From NCBI RefSeq assembly GCF_028583425.1, contig NC_072794.1, positions 28,269,232-28,333,231 of the forward strand: a DNA stretch of 64,000 bases, read 5' to 3'. Positions 1-11,069 of this stretch are shown in pieces. The DNA is from Eublepharis macularius (lineage: Eukaryota > Chordata > Lepidosauria > Squamata > Eublepharidae). The translations under genes were made by a program, and so were the position numbers. Numbering within the stretch: the stretch's first letter is position 1; the number at the start of each line of letters is the position of its first letter. The notes under the pieces are model-generated. The model was not told the origin of the DNA. It searched no databases and was given only the letters and a program-made list of their open reading frames with translations.

Positions 1-119
1 ATCCTAAAGTTCGTGGCGGTTCGTCAGAAATGGGATCTGATGAACCGTGGTTCATGAACCACGAACTGGCCTGGTTCGTGCTTAATTTTGGTTTATATTT
101 CGGTTCGTGCTCATCTCTA
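1..119. mobile_element. hAT-like MITE, right part (cut by window start)
   Basis: The right end is rich in gttcgtg/gaacc motifs and terminates in ggttcgtgctcatctcta, the complement of the tagagatgggcac terminal repeat seen intact at 3532, 14715 and 24252. The left end and its TSD lie outside the window. Confidence 0.75.
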
Positions 120-146
120 ATTTTTACTCCAATTCACCCTGGCAGT

Positions 147-205
147 GCAAGAAAATACCAGACAGTCTGGGTGAAAACTGGGCACCTGGCAACCCTGCCA
201 AGGAG
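147..205 (-). repeat. gggttgccag family repeat end
   Basis: It reads ataccagacagtctgggtga and cacctggcaaccctgcca, the complement of the end at 5147-5210. Only a fragment is present. Confidence 0.5.
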
Positions 206-1569
206 AAACTGTGGGGGACCTGTCTGTGGTCAAGCAGGCAGATGGTCTGAGGCTTCAGGTGCTTGTAACAGTTGGAAAACATCTGAAGATGCAAAACTGG
301 GATGCCTCTGCTTGTGTCTAAACTCTTCCTGATGCTTTTTCTTCTTTTTGAATAGGGTACATGGGTGGTCCCACTCAATCACAGGTCACATTGTGAACAT
401 CATACAGCTATGCCTTAAGTGATAATGTCACCATATGTCAGTAAAATATTTTTAAAAAATAATATTTTGCTACTAAGGGCAAATGTGGGCAGCTGAAATC
501 AAGGACAAGTGATGAGCAATTTTAACAAATAAGCAAACATTTGCAGATTGATAAAAGAAGGCTAGAATGAGGTGACGTTTCTTGACACTGTTGAAAATGT
601 TTATGCAAAATGATTAATAGTTTCAGTTAGTGTCAGTCCACTTCTAGATCTATGTGTCTAAAACTTTCCATTGCAAAAATGCAGGGTTTTTTCTTTTCTT
701 TTTAAGTCATGCCAAAGAAGATCAGAGTACTGTCAGAAACCTGCTTGCCATTTGTGGAGCTTTTTCCAGGGAAGTAAAATTCAAATGCTCAGAACGCTGT
801 GTCTTTGATTCAGAAGAAGCTGGTCGCTTTGGTTTGAGCTGGGAATGCTGGGTGTACAAAGAACTTTGGTCAGACCCCAGTCAACACTAGAGTGCACATC
901 AGAGTTTCTGCTCTGTGACCTCTGTAGACATGCTAACTCAACTGCAGCGTGTGTCTTCCTGGACAAGTTGATTTCTTCTGGTGCAGTTATGGGGAGGGGA
1001 GTTTCCAAAATTCACTTTTTTAGCTATAGCCATTGATTCCTCATTCTCTTTTTTCTCTTTTAAAAGAAGGATTTTTTCTTTAATTTCTTTTGAAGAGAAA
1101 TCAGTGCACCCTTTAGTAACTTTAGCCTTTGCACTAGTTTTCTGTTACACACCACTGGGTGGTGCTCTAATAGGAGGATAGGAAAGTTTGGGAAGACATT
1201 GCTCGTCTCTGAGCACCTACAAGTGAAATTCTGAAATTTTTACAGAACTTCCTGTCCCTTCTCTCTTCGAATTTCTCTTTAATCAAAACAGAATTAATCA
1301 GAAACTGACTCCAAATTCCTAAAAAAGGAAAAGGGAACGAATCATTGGATTTCAGAGAGAAACTGAGTAAAGAGGAATTAAGAGAATTTCTTTTAAGAGT
1401 CTTAATTTCTTCCTCTTTTTACATTAAAAGCTGTGCTCACATCAGTAAGCATCTGTTGCAGCTCTTACTCTTTAATGTAATTCCCAAACATATCCTTGAA
1501 TTTCTTGAATTCTATCACATTTTTTATTCTGCTCTTTCTCCAAGGACCTTGGGGGAGAGCACATGGTTC
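206..1569. other. Intergenic, no recognised feature
   Basis: Mostly AT-rich unique sequence with T-rich runs. Short ORFs (up to 78 codons) lack domains. Confidence 0.6.
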
Positions 1570-1727
1570 TCTCATCTTATTCTCAACTCTGTGAGATAGA
1601 TTAAGCTGAGAGTGACGGGCCCAAGGTCACCCGGAGAGCTTCTGTGGCAGAGTGAGGATTTGAACCTTTGTCTTCTCAGTCCTAGGCTAACATTCTAACC
1701 ACTACACCACCCTGAATCTCATTCTGA
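1570..1727 (-). mobile_element. tRNA-derived MIR/CORE-like SINE
   Basis: Read on the plus strand it shows ggcagagtgaggatttgaac and tctaaccactacaccaccct, the reverse of a tRNA-like head (gtggtgtagtggttagaatg) with a B box. The body caaggtcacccggagagctt matches the other copies. It is diverged and lacks a tail. Confidence 0.65.
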
Positions 1728-2369
1728 AGCTTTGTACATCATATTTGTTTTCAACACATGCACACTATGTTCATCTGAGGAGTGCTGTGTTTTTGTTTTT
1801 AAATATAAAATAAAAATATTTTTATTACCCTCTTTTATTTACATTTTTATATCCTGCCTCTACTTACAGGGAACCCAGCTTTTTAAAAAAGCACAAATAT
1901 GATTATACAAACAACCAGCAACAAAAATAAAATTCAGTACAGCATGATAGCTGGTCCAGACACCAACTAACTTAAGGACACATGCTGGAGTAATGGGATA
2001 AGAACCAAGGATCAAAACTCCTTTGGCTGTTTCCTTTTAGTTCAAACCTCTGGCCCCACCCAAGCTTTAATCCTGGGGAGCAAAAGAGGGAAACAGAAGC
2101 CTTAATCTTAAACCTGCTAAAACAACCCAAGTTTGAACACCTGAAATAGAGTGGGAAACATAAGCTCAGTTTTGATCTTCTAGAGGGGAATACGTCCCTA
2201 AGATTTCCCTCCCTATATTAAAATTAAAACCATTTGCCAATAATCTGTGGGAAACTATATCGATTGAACTTTTATTGGGTAGAATTCACTGAAAAGTGAC
2301 TTTACAACTTTCCTAAAAGGACTACTCTCCTAAGACTATTACTTCTACACCGGTAAACAATGTCCCTGA

Positions 2370-2571
2370 GAGCCAAGCTACAAGTGACGCCTTACACAGG
2401 TTGGACACTTGTCAGCTTCCCTCAAGTTTTGATGGGAAATGTAGGCATCCTGGTCTTGCAGCTGTAATGGAGAGCCAAACTGTAAAACCAGGACGCCTAC
2501 ATTTCCCATCAGAACTTGAGGGTAGCTGACAAGTGTCCAACCTGTGTAAGGCGTCACTTGTAGCTTGGCTC
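2370..2571. mobile_element. Palindromic MITE, gagccaagctacaagtga family
   Basis: The arms are nearly perfect inverted repeats over about 90 bp, starting gagagccaagctacaagtga and ending in its complement. The flanking triplets are tga and tca. Two more copies lie at 15872 and 36297. No coding potential. Confidence 0.8.
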
Positions 2572-2636
2572 TCAGAACAGCCACTTACCACTTCCAGTTT
2601 TCTTTCTGTGCATGCATAACACACACGAAACATGAG

Positions 2637-2742
2637 GCAAAAACAACCTTAAAAATCTTATTGATTTCACCATCAGGGTGCTTTTGAAATCCCAATGGTG
2701 AAATCAATATGATTTTTAAGGCTGTTTTATGCCTTGTGTTCT
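2637..2742. repeat. Palindromic element
   Basis: The left arm aaaaatcttattgatttcac and its near-exact complement gtgaaatcaatatgattttt lie either side of a short loop near 2685. The arms are about 45 bp. Probably a MITE remnant. Confidence 0.6.
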
Positions 2743-3531
2743 TTTGGTGTGCCAGCATAACATATTGGGGTTTTAAAAATGCATTTTTTTCAAAACAAAA
2801 CCAATGAGGGAAAGCATTGACATGAACTGGTTATCTGTAGTTTGGTGCAAATAATGGGCTTTTACTGTTGTTCATTTGCCTCACCACAAACAGAAATGTG
2901 CTCAAGGTACAAAAATAACCCCAAATATAAAAACCATTTTTATTAGTAATGATAGATGTTTCCCCTCATTGTCTGTGACAGTTTATGTTGGTTTTCTAGA
3001 CTCTGGGATTCAAATCATTGCAAAGTAATGATAACAGCCTTATAAAGGAACAGAACTGGTGTGGAAGGGGGCACAACATCTACTCCAAAGAAACATTCCA
3101 TTTCTAGTGAAAGTGTATGTCTAGATTCTGGGTTTTGTGGAACGCACTGATTTATGCCACCACAAACGGAGTTTTTGATGCCAAGATACACTGGTAGTAA
3201 TACTGAACACCCACCAGATACAATCTCTGTACACTTTTCCACAGTGCTGTTCAAAGATTATGTCATATGATGTTGTCTTTGGTCTGTGGCAGATGGACAT
3301 AACCAAACCATGGTAAAGAGCTAGTATAGCAGAGAACATAGCTAAGACATAGCTAAGTGCCCAGTTGAATTCAGTCATGCTACTTCTCAGCTTTAGACCT
3401 TTATCTGAAATAAGAGCTAACAGCTGTGGCACGCCTTACAAGTAGGGCTGTCAGGTGCTTGCTGTGGTGGGCAAATACACAGTGGTTTGCTATCAGAGTA
3501 GACAGCTGGGGCAAATGGGTGCACTGCACAC

Positions 3532-3904
3532 TAGAGATGGGCATGAACCAGGAAAATTCCAAACCATGCAGTTCGTGGTTAATTGCATTTCACAAACCAT
3601 GAATCATGAACCAATTCATGAACTTGCCCCGGTTTGCGAACCGGTTCATTTGGTTCATGAAAACATCACTTCTGGATCAGCAGAAGGTCTGCAGAGAGCT
3701 CACCCCCCACCCAGTGCCTAGGAAACTGATTGATCAGCACCAGGGTGTCTGCAGTGATGAGACAAAATATGAACCAAACGAACCAGGGTAAAATTCGTCA
3801 TGGTTTGTGAGAAATTAGCTCCCACAAACTGCTGGTTCACGAACCATGAACCAGCATGGTTTGTGATGAACTTCGGTTCGTATTTTGGTTCATGCCCGCC
3901 TCTA
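3532..3904. mobile_element. hAT-like MITE of the gaaccatgaacc family
   Basis: The terminal inverted repeats (TIRs) are tagagatgggcatgaacc and ggttcatgcccgcctcta. Both arms are built from alternating gaacc and ggttc words, so the whole element is self-complementary. The flanking octamers ctgcacac and gtacacac match at six of eight positions, consistent with an aged 8-bp TSD. It carries no coding capacity. Confidence 0.8.
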
Positions 3905-3934
3905 GTACACACACACTCCTTGTCCTCCATGTGA

Positions 3935-3968
3935 TGACATCACTTCCAGAAGTGATGTCATTGTACAG
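3935..3968. repeat. Short inverted repeat (atgacatcacttcc)
   Basis: The word atgacatcacttcc is followed by its complement over 14-15 bp with almost no loop. It probably belongs to a degraded DNA transposon spanning about 3920-4060. Confidence 0.45.
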
Positions 3969-4104
3969 GTTGCGGAAGTGCACACGTGCTTCAAGACAGG
4001 GCTGAGAATTGTCCTGGTAGGTACCACATCACCCCCATCCTCCCACCGATTGTGAGGGAGACCTTACTTACAAGATGGCTGAATGTCTTGCAGAGGTAAC
4101 ATAT

Positions 4105-4290
4105 CTGTCTACTTAGTACACATTTATCCTACCCTTCCTGTAAAGAGCTCAAGGGTACATAGTTCTACTTTCTTCATTTCATCCTCACAACAACCCACTG
4201 AAGAAGAGGGGAGTGAAAGTAGCCCAAGATCACCTAATGAACTTCATGGCAGAATGAGGGTTTGAACCCTGATCATATCCTAACTACCAA
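4105..4290 (-). mobile_element. tRNA-derived MIR/CORE-like SINE, diverged
   Basis: It contains tttcatcctcacaacaaccc, then gcccaagatcac, then atggcagaatgagggtttga, in the order expected for the reverse complement of the SINE. The tRNA head is degraded (tcctaactaccaaac). Confidence 0.55.
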
Positions 4291-4294
4291 ACTG

Positions 4295-4385
4295 TTCAAT
4301 CCTACGCTGAGTTACTCCAGTCTAAACCCACTGATTTTAATGGGCTTACACTAGAGTAACTCTGTATAAGATTGTGCTGTTAATT
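4295..4385. repeat. Short palindromic repeat (caatcctacgctgagttactc type)
   Basis: It shows gttactccagtctaaaccca followed by its near complement tgggcttacactagagtaac. Related fragments occur at 16375-16445, 43180-43270, 44275-44345 and 54455-54537. Confidence 0.6.
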
Positions 4386-5042
4386 GGTTCTTTCAGTGTG
4401 CGATTTGTCCTAAATATCTGAAACACAGAATAGGATCTTTCTTTATAATCTGGACCCTGGTTCTGTACTAGATGCTGTGTACATATTACATTCATGGAGT
4501 TAAAAATAGTCACATGTAAGCCAAGCTTTAACTGCAGAGGCTTTTGAAGTTTTTCTGGAGAAAACTGTGTGCTAAGCAGACAAGGTAAACAGCAGACAGA
4601 AAAAGGTGGCCAGGGCCTGTGATCTCATCCAACTTTCTCTGCCTCCGGGGGAGCTTTCAGGGTTCTCAATTTGTCCAGGATGCAGTTACATTTGTCAAGA
4701 AGTTACGTGTAAAGCATAATAGACCCCCAGTTTATACTTCCTGTACTTCTCTCAGAGAAGAGAAGTTGTGTTGCAAGGTTGTATTGCTTGGGCCTTCTGC
4801 AGAAAGAATATTCTGTTTGGAAAATACTGCCAAATGACAGCCCTTCAGTATAATGAGGAATAACATTTTCAGAGAGAGACAGAGCAGTGGACCTAGTGGA
4901 TGCAATATATCCACATCCCTTAGAGATAGGTTTGCCAGGTCCCCCTGCCCAGTAACAGGTGGGAGGGTCGAGTACTTACTTACCCCCCATTGTCTTCCTC
5001 AAACATGTGCTTGCCAGTGCTCCCGTTATCCTGAGAATGACA

Positions 5043-5140
5043 TCACTGCTGGTGCAACTGGAAGCAATGTGATCTTGTCAGGGCCAACTCTTTAAGAATT
5101 GGCCCTGGCATGGTGCTATTGCTTCCAGTGTAAGCAGAAG
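5043..5140. repeat. Palindromic element
   Basis: The arms aactggaagcaatg and cattgcttccagt-like sequence enclose ggccaactctttaagaattggcc, a near-perfect inverted repeat (ggccaac/attggcc). It lies between two gttgccaggt-type repeat ends at 4930 and 5147. Confidence 0.5.
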
Positions 5141-5146
5141 TAATTA

Positions 5147-5600
5147 GGGTTGCCAGATGTCTGGTTTTCCACTGCACAGTCTGGGGTTTTTTTGTTGGAT
5201 TGTCTGGTGAAAACAGAATTAAAAAACCCAGACACCTATGTCCTGGGCATCTGGGGAGAGGCTGGCCAGCCCACTCGCTAGCCCACCCTTCTAGAGTCCT
5301 GCACACCCAAGGACAGCCCTGTTAGCCCGCTCACCTGTCTGGCATCCTGTGTGCCCAGGGAGAGCCCAGCCACCCTGCTTGGTCACCCAAAGTCCTGTGC
5401 ACCTGGGGAGAGGCTCACCTGTACCCCTGTCTCGTGTCCCATCCAGGCCAGCCCACTTGCCCACCTGCTGTCCTGCAGGCCTGGGGAGAGGCCACCTGAC
5501 TCCCTGCCCAGCAAGATGCCAACCCACTTGTCTGCCCTGTATCCTGTGTGCCCAGAGAGCAGCCAGCCAGCCAGCCAGCCAGCCCTCGCAGCCTCTTAGA
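5147..5600. repeat. gggttgccag repeat end plus degenerate GC-rich tandem units
   Basis: It starts with tagggttgccagatgtctgg, also seen reversed at 147-205. After the poly-T, units of about 55-65 bp recur with cctggggagaggc and gtcctgtgtgccc words. The block closes with a (CAGC)n run at 5560-5583. ORFs over it (82-114 codons) are products of the repeat. Confidence 0.55.
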
Positions 5601-5905
5601 GCTGTGTATTTATACCTACAATGTACACCATCCATAAGTATAAAGCCTATGGAATGTATAACACTGATTTATTGATGCATAATTAATGTTGCTAAATATG
5701 TATATTTTACAGGGGGGTTGGTACAAGGAGACAGGAAATGGCACCAAAAAAATTCCTGACAATTGCTTTGAGTTACACGATGGAAAAGTAAAATCGAAAT
5801 AGGCGTTTCAGGTCAAAACTACAGAGATGTAAACTTCAAAATCATCCCTTACCTGGGCTGTTCTTATCTTGGCTTATCCAAGGTCATTCATGGCAAGGAG
5901 AGATT
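5600..5905 (+). repeat. First copy of a 300-bp direct duplication
   Basis: From gagctgtgtatttata to cttggcttatcca, this segment is repeated at 6252-6540 with a few percent difference. Shared words are gcctatggaatgtataacac, taatgttgctaaatatgtat and ggagacaggaaatggcacca. Confidence 0.75.
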
Positions 5906-6251
5906 GGTCTCTAACCCCAGACTCCTAGCAAGTTCCTAAGATTTTTTTTAGGCAGGAAACTTTAATTTCATCTGAAAATTTCACTTGAGGTAAAATTCTC
6001 CAAGTAAGCTAGCTACCAAAACTTTCACTATTACTGTTATTTTTGCAGTCCTTTAGGTTTTTTTCAATCATGTCAGTTCTGTTTGATCTCTGTTTTGTAC
6101 ATTGGTTTGCACTGTGTATTTTATATTGTATGCTTATGCTTATTGTACATAATTTTATACGGTGGGTTGTATTCTGCCTCTTCAGATAATGGCTGAAACT
6201 TTCTCCACCAAAAGGAGACACAAGAGACTCGAAACTGAGCAGGGGGATAAA

Positions 6252-6540
6252 TGAGAGCTGTGTACTTATATTTACAATGTACATCATCCATACATATGAG
6301 GCCTATGGAATGTATAACACTGATTGATTGATGCACAATTAATGTTGCTAAATATGTATATTTTACAGGGAGGTTGGTGCAAGGAGACAGGAAATGGCAC
6401 CAAAAAAAATCCTGATAATTGCTTTGAGTTACACGATGAAGAAGTAAAATCAAAATAGGTGTTTCAGGTTAAAACTGCAGAGATGTAAACTTCAAAATCA
6501 TCCCTCACCCTGGCTGTTCATATCCTGGCTTATCTATGGC
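6252..6540 (+). repeat. Second copy of a 300-bp direct duplication
   Basis: Same order of words as 5600-5905, including the tail caaaatcatccctcaccctg. The 350 bp between the copies is not duplicated. The pair could be a local tandem duplication or two copies of one repeat family. Confidence 0.75.
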
Positions 6541-6752
6541 AAGGAGAGTTTAGTCTCAAACTCCCAGCAAGCACCACAATGGACCTTAACTGAGAACTTG
6601 CATTAACATTCAGGTTTGTTGCATTTACTGAGGTAATATACAGGTCTAATATATCTACTTCAAGTTTCTCTCAAACTCCTCATTGAAAAACTTCCATATT
6701 TGCCACAAAATTTCATTTTGAGCCATTCACAACATCAGATAAGAGATATTTA

Positions 6753-7741
6753 GGCCGAATCCACACTTCCTTTTTGTTTCCACGCCTTTTTCGCAAGCGG
6801 TGCGCTGTTCATGCAGATACTCACATGCTTTCCCATTCCGCGTGTTCCCCGCCATCACCGCGCCACAATTGCGCCTTCCTTCCAAACCACGTGATAGTGG
6901 CGGAAATCCGTTTTCTCCCCGCCTTTTTTTTTTTTTTTTGCGCAGTGCAGAAAGGTCGGTATACCGGTAAACCAACTGTAGTGAGCAGTGGTTTGCGCGG
7001 GAAAAGAAACGGTCACCAGAGCATGTGCATGTCACACAAGGACCGTTTCCCTACTGTGTCCTGCCATTTTTAAGAGCGCGAGGAGCCAAGCCGAGCAATC
7101 CTGTATTTCCCACAACAATCGTCTCCAGTAAATGGCAGGTGCGGAAAACAAATATATTCCTGAAAGCTTAGGATGCAGGTGGGATATTCTACCATGTGCG
7201 AAAGACAGAATGCATCATCTCGTGGTGTCGCGTGGCTGTGCTGCGAAGCATGCCAACCACAATCTGAGCCATCATCACAAATATCACACTCTGAGCATCC
7301 ATGTTGTTAACTACTAAAAGCAGAAAACCACTCTGAGCAGCAGAATTTCTGAACAATGCCTTTAATGTGACAATCTAATTTCAAATTTGCCCGCCATACC
7401 AACCAGCCAATTGTTAGAAAGTGGTCTGTGACGAGCAAAAAATGAGCCAATCAAAGATGAGGGAGAGGGTACATTGCCATTTCTTAAAAGTCAGAATATC
7501 GGTATACTGGAAAATTGACCCTTTTTTTTTTTTTAAGGTAAGTGACGTGCGCTGTCAATTCTGATGGCGGAGGATGGAACCGCCCACTGTAACGCTTTAC
7601 TCAGTGGCGTGTGGAGAAATGATTGTGCCATGAAGATGCACTGGAAGGGTGAATGTGATGATAGACAGCATGGTAGCGGAATGAACCCGATTGCCACGAC
7701 TGCGCAAAATAAGTGGATGGTGAGTGAGTGTGGATTCGGCC
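6753..7741. mobile_element. CpG-rich DNA transposon, possibly Harbinger-like
   Basis: The termini ggccgaatccacactt and agtgtggattcggcc are perfect inverted repeats over 14-15 bp. The flanking triplets are tta (left) and ttt (right), compatible with a decayed 3-bp TSD as in PIF/Harbinger elements. The interior has many CpG dinucleotides and two related internal motifs, gtcggtataccgg near 6955 and atcggtatactgg near 7498. No transposase ORF is visible (longest about 100 codons). Superfamily assignment is tentative. Confidence 0.6.
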
Positions 7742-8230
7742 TTTGTCCCTCTTCTCATTTAGAAACCTCACTAGACCAGGCCCGAGTACCAGAGGGAGAG
7801 GGGACATTGCCCTGTGAAGACCTTCTGACCTGCATCAGAAAACAAAAGAGGGGGTAGGAATTAAATCTGTACTTGGCAAGACATACTTGAAGCAAGCTGA
7901 GTCCTAACAGAGCTGCCAATGCCTCAGAGGTTTGCCTCTGATGGCCCATGAGGCAATGACAAGCGTAGGCCACACCCCATTGCCTTCTCCCATGCCACGG
8001 CCCCAACTATGCTGTCACTGCCTCAGGGACTCGCCTCAATAACTTGGGCAGCAAACTGGCCTTGTGTGCCATGCAAAATGCTCTGGGGCACAACTGTTAA
8101 CCACATGTGCTGGGAGTTTCCTACCCCCAATCTAGACTCAAAGCTCATTTCCCACATTTCCCTCTCACAGAGAACTTTCACCTAACCAATTCCTCTTGAA
8201 AAATGTCTATAGCCAAAATTCAGTGGCAAC

Positions 8231-9268
8231 CAGGGGTCATTTCCTAGAAAAAGAGCTGCAGGGACTCATTAGCATAACTCCTTAGCATATGCCATGCCCC
8301 TTGGGATCCCCAGAAATGTGTCATTAGCATAACTGATTTGCATATGCCACACCCCCTGACAGTGTGTCAGAAGGCAACACACATATGCCACACACTCTGA
8401 CAGTGTGTCAGAAGGCAACATCCACCCCTCAGGCTCCACCCCAAAAATCTCCAGGTATTTCCCAACTCAGACATAACAGTAACGAGAACAGTGTGTTTCT
8501 ATAGTGTTTTTCTAGACAGATTAGAGCTCACCACAGAGAACAAAGCCAGCAAAACACAGATTTTTAAAAATTAATGTTGCAAGTGCACACTGAACATCTG
8601 GGGAGGGGGAACATAACAGTAACAAGAACAGTGTGTTTCTATAGTTCTTTTCTAGACAGATTAGTGCGCTCTCACCACAGAGAACAAATCCAGCAAAAAA
8701 CAGATATTATACATGTGTGTGTGTGTGGGGGGGGGAGATAATAGCAACACTCACCACCACAGAGGTCAAAGCCTGCAGGCCCGGAGGAAAGAGGGGAGGC
8801 CCAGCTCCAAGGCCGCTGTGGCCTGCCCGTTGCCTCTCTGGCTTGCAGGCCCGGAGGAACGCCCACGCAGGCCGCAGTGGCGCTAGCTGGCTGCGGGGCC
8901 AGCTCCGAGACTGCTGCGGCCTGCACCAGCTTCCAAGCTGAGAGGACGGGCCATGCAGGCCTGAGCAGCCCGGCTGCCCACGGGGCCGGCTCTGGAGGCC
9001 GCTGCAGGCCGCATGCCACCTCAACTGGCTTGCAGGCCAAGAGGATGGGTTGCACAGGCCTGAGCGGCCCGGCTGGCTGCAGGGCCAGCTCCGGAGGCCA
9101 CTGCAGGCCACTTCGACACTGCTGCTGCCGCCGCTGCTGCCTGCTGCTAAAGACACAGGCAGCACGGGGAGGAAAAGGAATCATGTGGGTGGGGGCACCA
9201 CCCACATGATCTTTTTTCAGAGGGTCCAGAACGGTGTTCTGGCACGTTCCCCCTCAAAATGAGCCCTG
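8231..9268. mobile_element. 1.04 kb non-autonomous hAT-like element
   Basis: The element is flanked by the perfect 8-bp duplication gtggcaac (8223-8230 and 9269-9276) and ends in caggggtcattt and aaaatgagccctg. Inside, a segment of roughly 95 bp beginning aacataacagtaac occurs twice (about 8472-8567 and 8610-8707), and a cagtgtgtcagaaggcaac unit occurs twice near 8360-8420. A GC-rich block (8760-9140) is made of diverged ggcctgcaggcc-like units. ORFs over this block (up to 177 codons) are low-complexity Ala/Pro/Arg products and not genes. The 3' terminal region resembles the element at 29838. Confidence 0.85.
8760..9140. repeat. GC-rich degenerate minisatellite inside the hAT-like element
   Basis: Variants of ttgcaggcc-aagagga and cggccccgctggctgc recur here at irregular spacing of roughly 60-75 bp, ending in a (gctgct)-rich stretch near 9118-9147. 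CpG and GC content are far above the surroundings. It is part of the mobile element, not a promoter island. Confidence 0.6.
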
Positions 9269-9276
9269 GTGGCAAC

Positions 9277-10835
9277 ACTCATAGTGTTTAAGTCTCTTTT
9301 CCTCCAAATTCTTCTTTCACTCCTTTCTTTTCTTTTCCAGCATATCCTCGATGACCTCTTCCCTGAGGCTACCACCTCCCTTCCAGCTACACAATGCCTT
9401 ATCACTCATGCTTCTGTTTTTCTTCTCAGAAGTCATGTTTAATGGATAGATGTCCCATGCATTATGCAAAATTGTTGGAGAGTTGGCGATGATTATGGGT
9501 CTTTTAAAAATGCATACAGGTTGACATTTCTTTTGTTTACTTTTCTTATAGATTCACAGGAATCTGAAATACAAAGCTGAGCTGTGCTTAATGTGTCTGA
9601 GTCGGTGCATACCTTACACATCAAGAACTTGTTGAATACGGAGCAAAGAGATTCTTATTGGGGTATTTAAGTCTCGCAAGCACAGGACAATCCAACACAC
9701 TTCTTTCTCTCTTCTCAGACTCATCAGATCTGAAGCAGAAAAATTAAAATATCTAAGGCAAGAACTGGACATCAGCCAGCTCAAGAAGTGAGTTTTCTCC
9801 ATGAGCCAGCCTTAGCAGAGATTCAATGGGGAGGCACGTGGGGAGATTTTGTTTGGGAAAAACCTTCTCTTGGGAGTTAAGAATAGCTGCTTCCCTTAAA
9901 GGCCTTCCAGAGACATTTGAAACTTCCTTTTCTGGAGGCCTTTTGAGAAAGAACTATAAGAAATAGTGGGGCAAGGGAGATGGGACTGCTGGGAAGGGAA
10001 ACATACTTTAATTGATATTTACTGTATTCCATTGATTTATATTATATTTTTATTTTTCCAATCTGAAAGGAACTTTGACTCTTGAAAGCTCATACGTGAG
10101 AAATCTAGTTCATCTTTAAAGTACTTTTGGGCCTTCTACTGCTCTTCTACTACAGATCAACACAGCTACCTGCCTGAAATACACAGGGGTGAGGGGGGAT
10201 TGTTGATTTTATTGTGTTGTGAACTGCCTTGTGAACTTTTCAGTTGAAAAGTGGCCTATAGGCTATCTGAACTAAAAATCAGTTCAGTCCCAGTCAGTCT
10301 CTCAGTCTGGAGTTCAACTTCCATCACAGATTTCACCTCTATTGCATAGGCAGATGGGAACTGTGTGAAGTACACATGAGGTAAATTCATTCTACCCAAT
10401 AGCACTTGGCTAGGCAGCAAGGTACTGTGAGTAGGCCAGCTCTCCTAGAATAATATCAGCCATAACCTTTAACATTTCAAACAGGAACAGTTTAATCATG
10501 AAGCTTAACAATGAAAAAGCTTAAGCTGAACACAGAAGAAAGGTAGACCACATCTCCAATGAGTTATATGGCAAATGTGGCAGTCAAGAGAAGAGTTAGA
10601 ACTGGGGACACCCATTATGATTCACACATTACAGAATACACAGCTTTGGTTTGTGTGTTCCGTAACAGTTTTTGTAACAGACATGAGTTGTAGGTTGTTC
10701 CCATGTATCTGGGTGCCCAGTTTGAATCAAGAAGACCATAGCATACTCGGAGAAGGGAATTCAACTTTTCCCCATGTATGCCATTTTTCTGATCTGAAAT
10801 GGTCCTGGAGAACTCTTTGGCCCACTGGGGAAACC
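9277..10835. other. Intergenic, mostly unique
   Basis: I see no gene. A degraded repeat with gactcttgaaagctcatac and ctactacagatcaacacagc lies near 10075-10180; a similar fragment occurs at 39500-39580. Confidence 0.55.
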
Positions 10836-10847
10836 CTCACTGTGTCT

Positions 10848-11057
10848 AGAGGAGTTAGCCGTGTTAGTCTGTAGTAGCAAAATCAAAAAGAGTCCAGTAG
10901 CACCTTTAAGACTAACCAATTTTATTGTAGCATAAGCTTTCGAGAATCAAGTTCTCTTCATCAGATGCATCTGATGAAGAGAACTTGATTCTCGAAAGCT
11001 TATGCTACAATAAAATTGGTTAGTCTTAAAGGTGCTACTGGACTCTTTTTGATTTTG
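10848..11057. mobile_element. Self-complementary retroelement copy with 12-bp TSD
   Basis: The unit agaggagttagccgtgttag ... agcataagctttcgagaatc ... cttcatcagatgcat is followed directly by its own reverse complement, truncated before the end. The dodecamer ctcactgtgtct flanks both sides (10836-10847, 11058-11069). A TSD of this length suggests insertion by target-primed reverse transcription rather than cut-and-paste. Other copies are at 17384 (single orientation) and 62298 (mirror case). Confidence 0.75.
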
Positions 11058-11069
11058 CTCACTGTGTCT

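Noticed and set aside
5291..5675. Proline- and cysteine-rich ORFs of 82-114 codons
   Set aside because: Produced by degenerate tandem units and a (CAGC)n run.
5600..6540. Solo LTR pair of a small retrotransposon
   Set aside because: The direct repeats lack tg...ca ends, a primer-binding site, a polypurine tract and flanking target duplication.
8672..9205. Overlapping ORFs of 110-177 codons rich in Ala, Pro, Gly and Arg
   Set aside because: They come from the GC-rich degenerate repeats inside a hAT-like element, where stop codons are rare in every frame.
10200..10280. Possible LINE tail (gaactgccttgtgaactttt)
   Set aside because: Suggestive wording but too short and diverged to assign to a family or bound.
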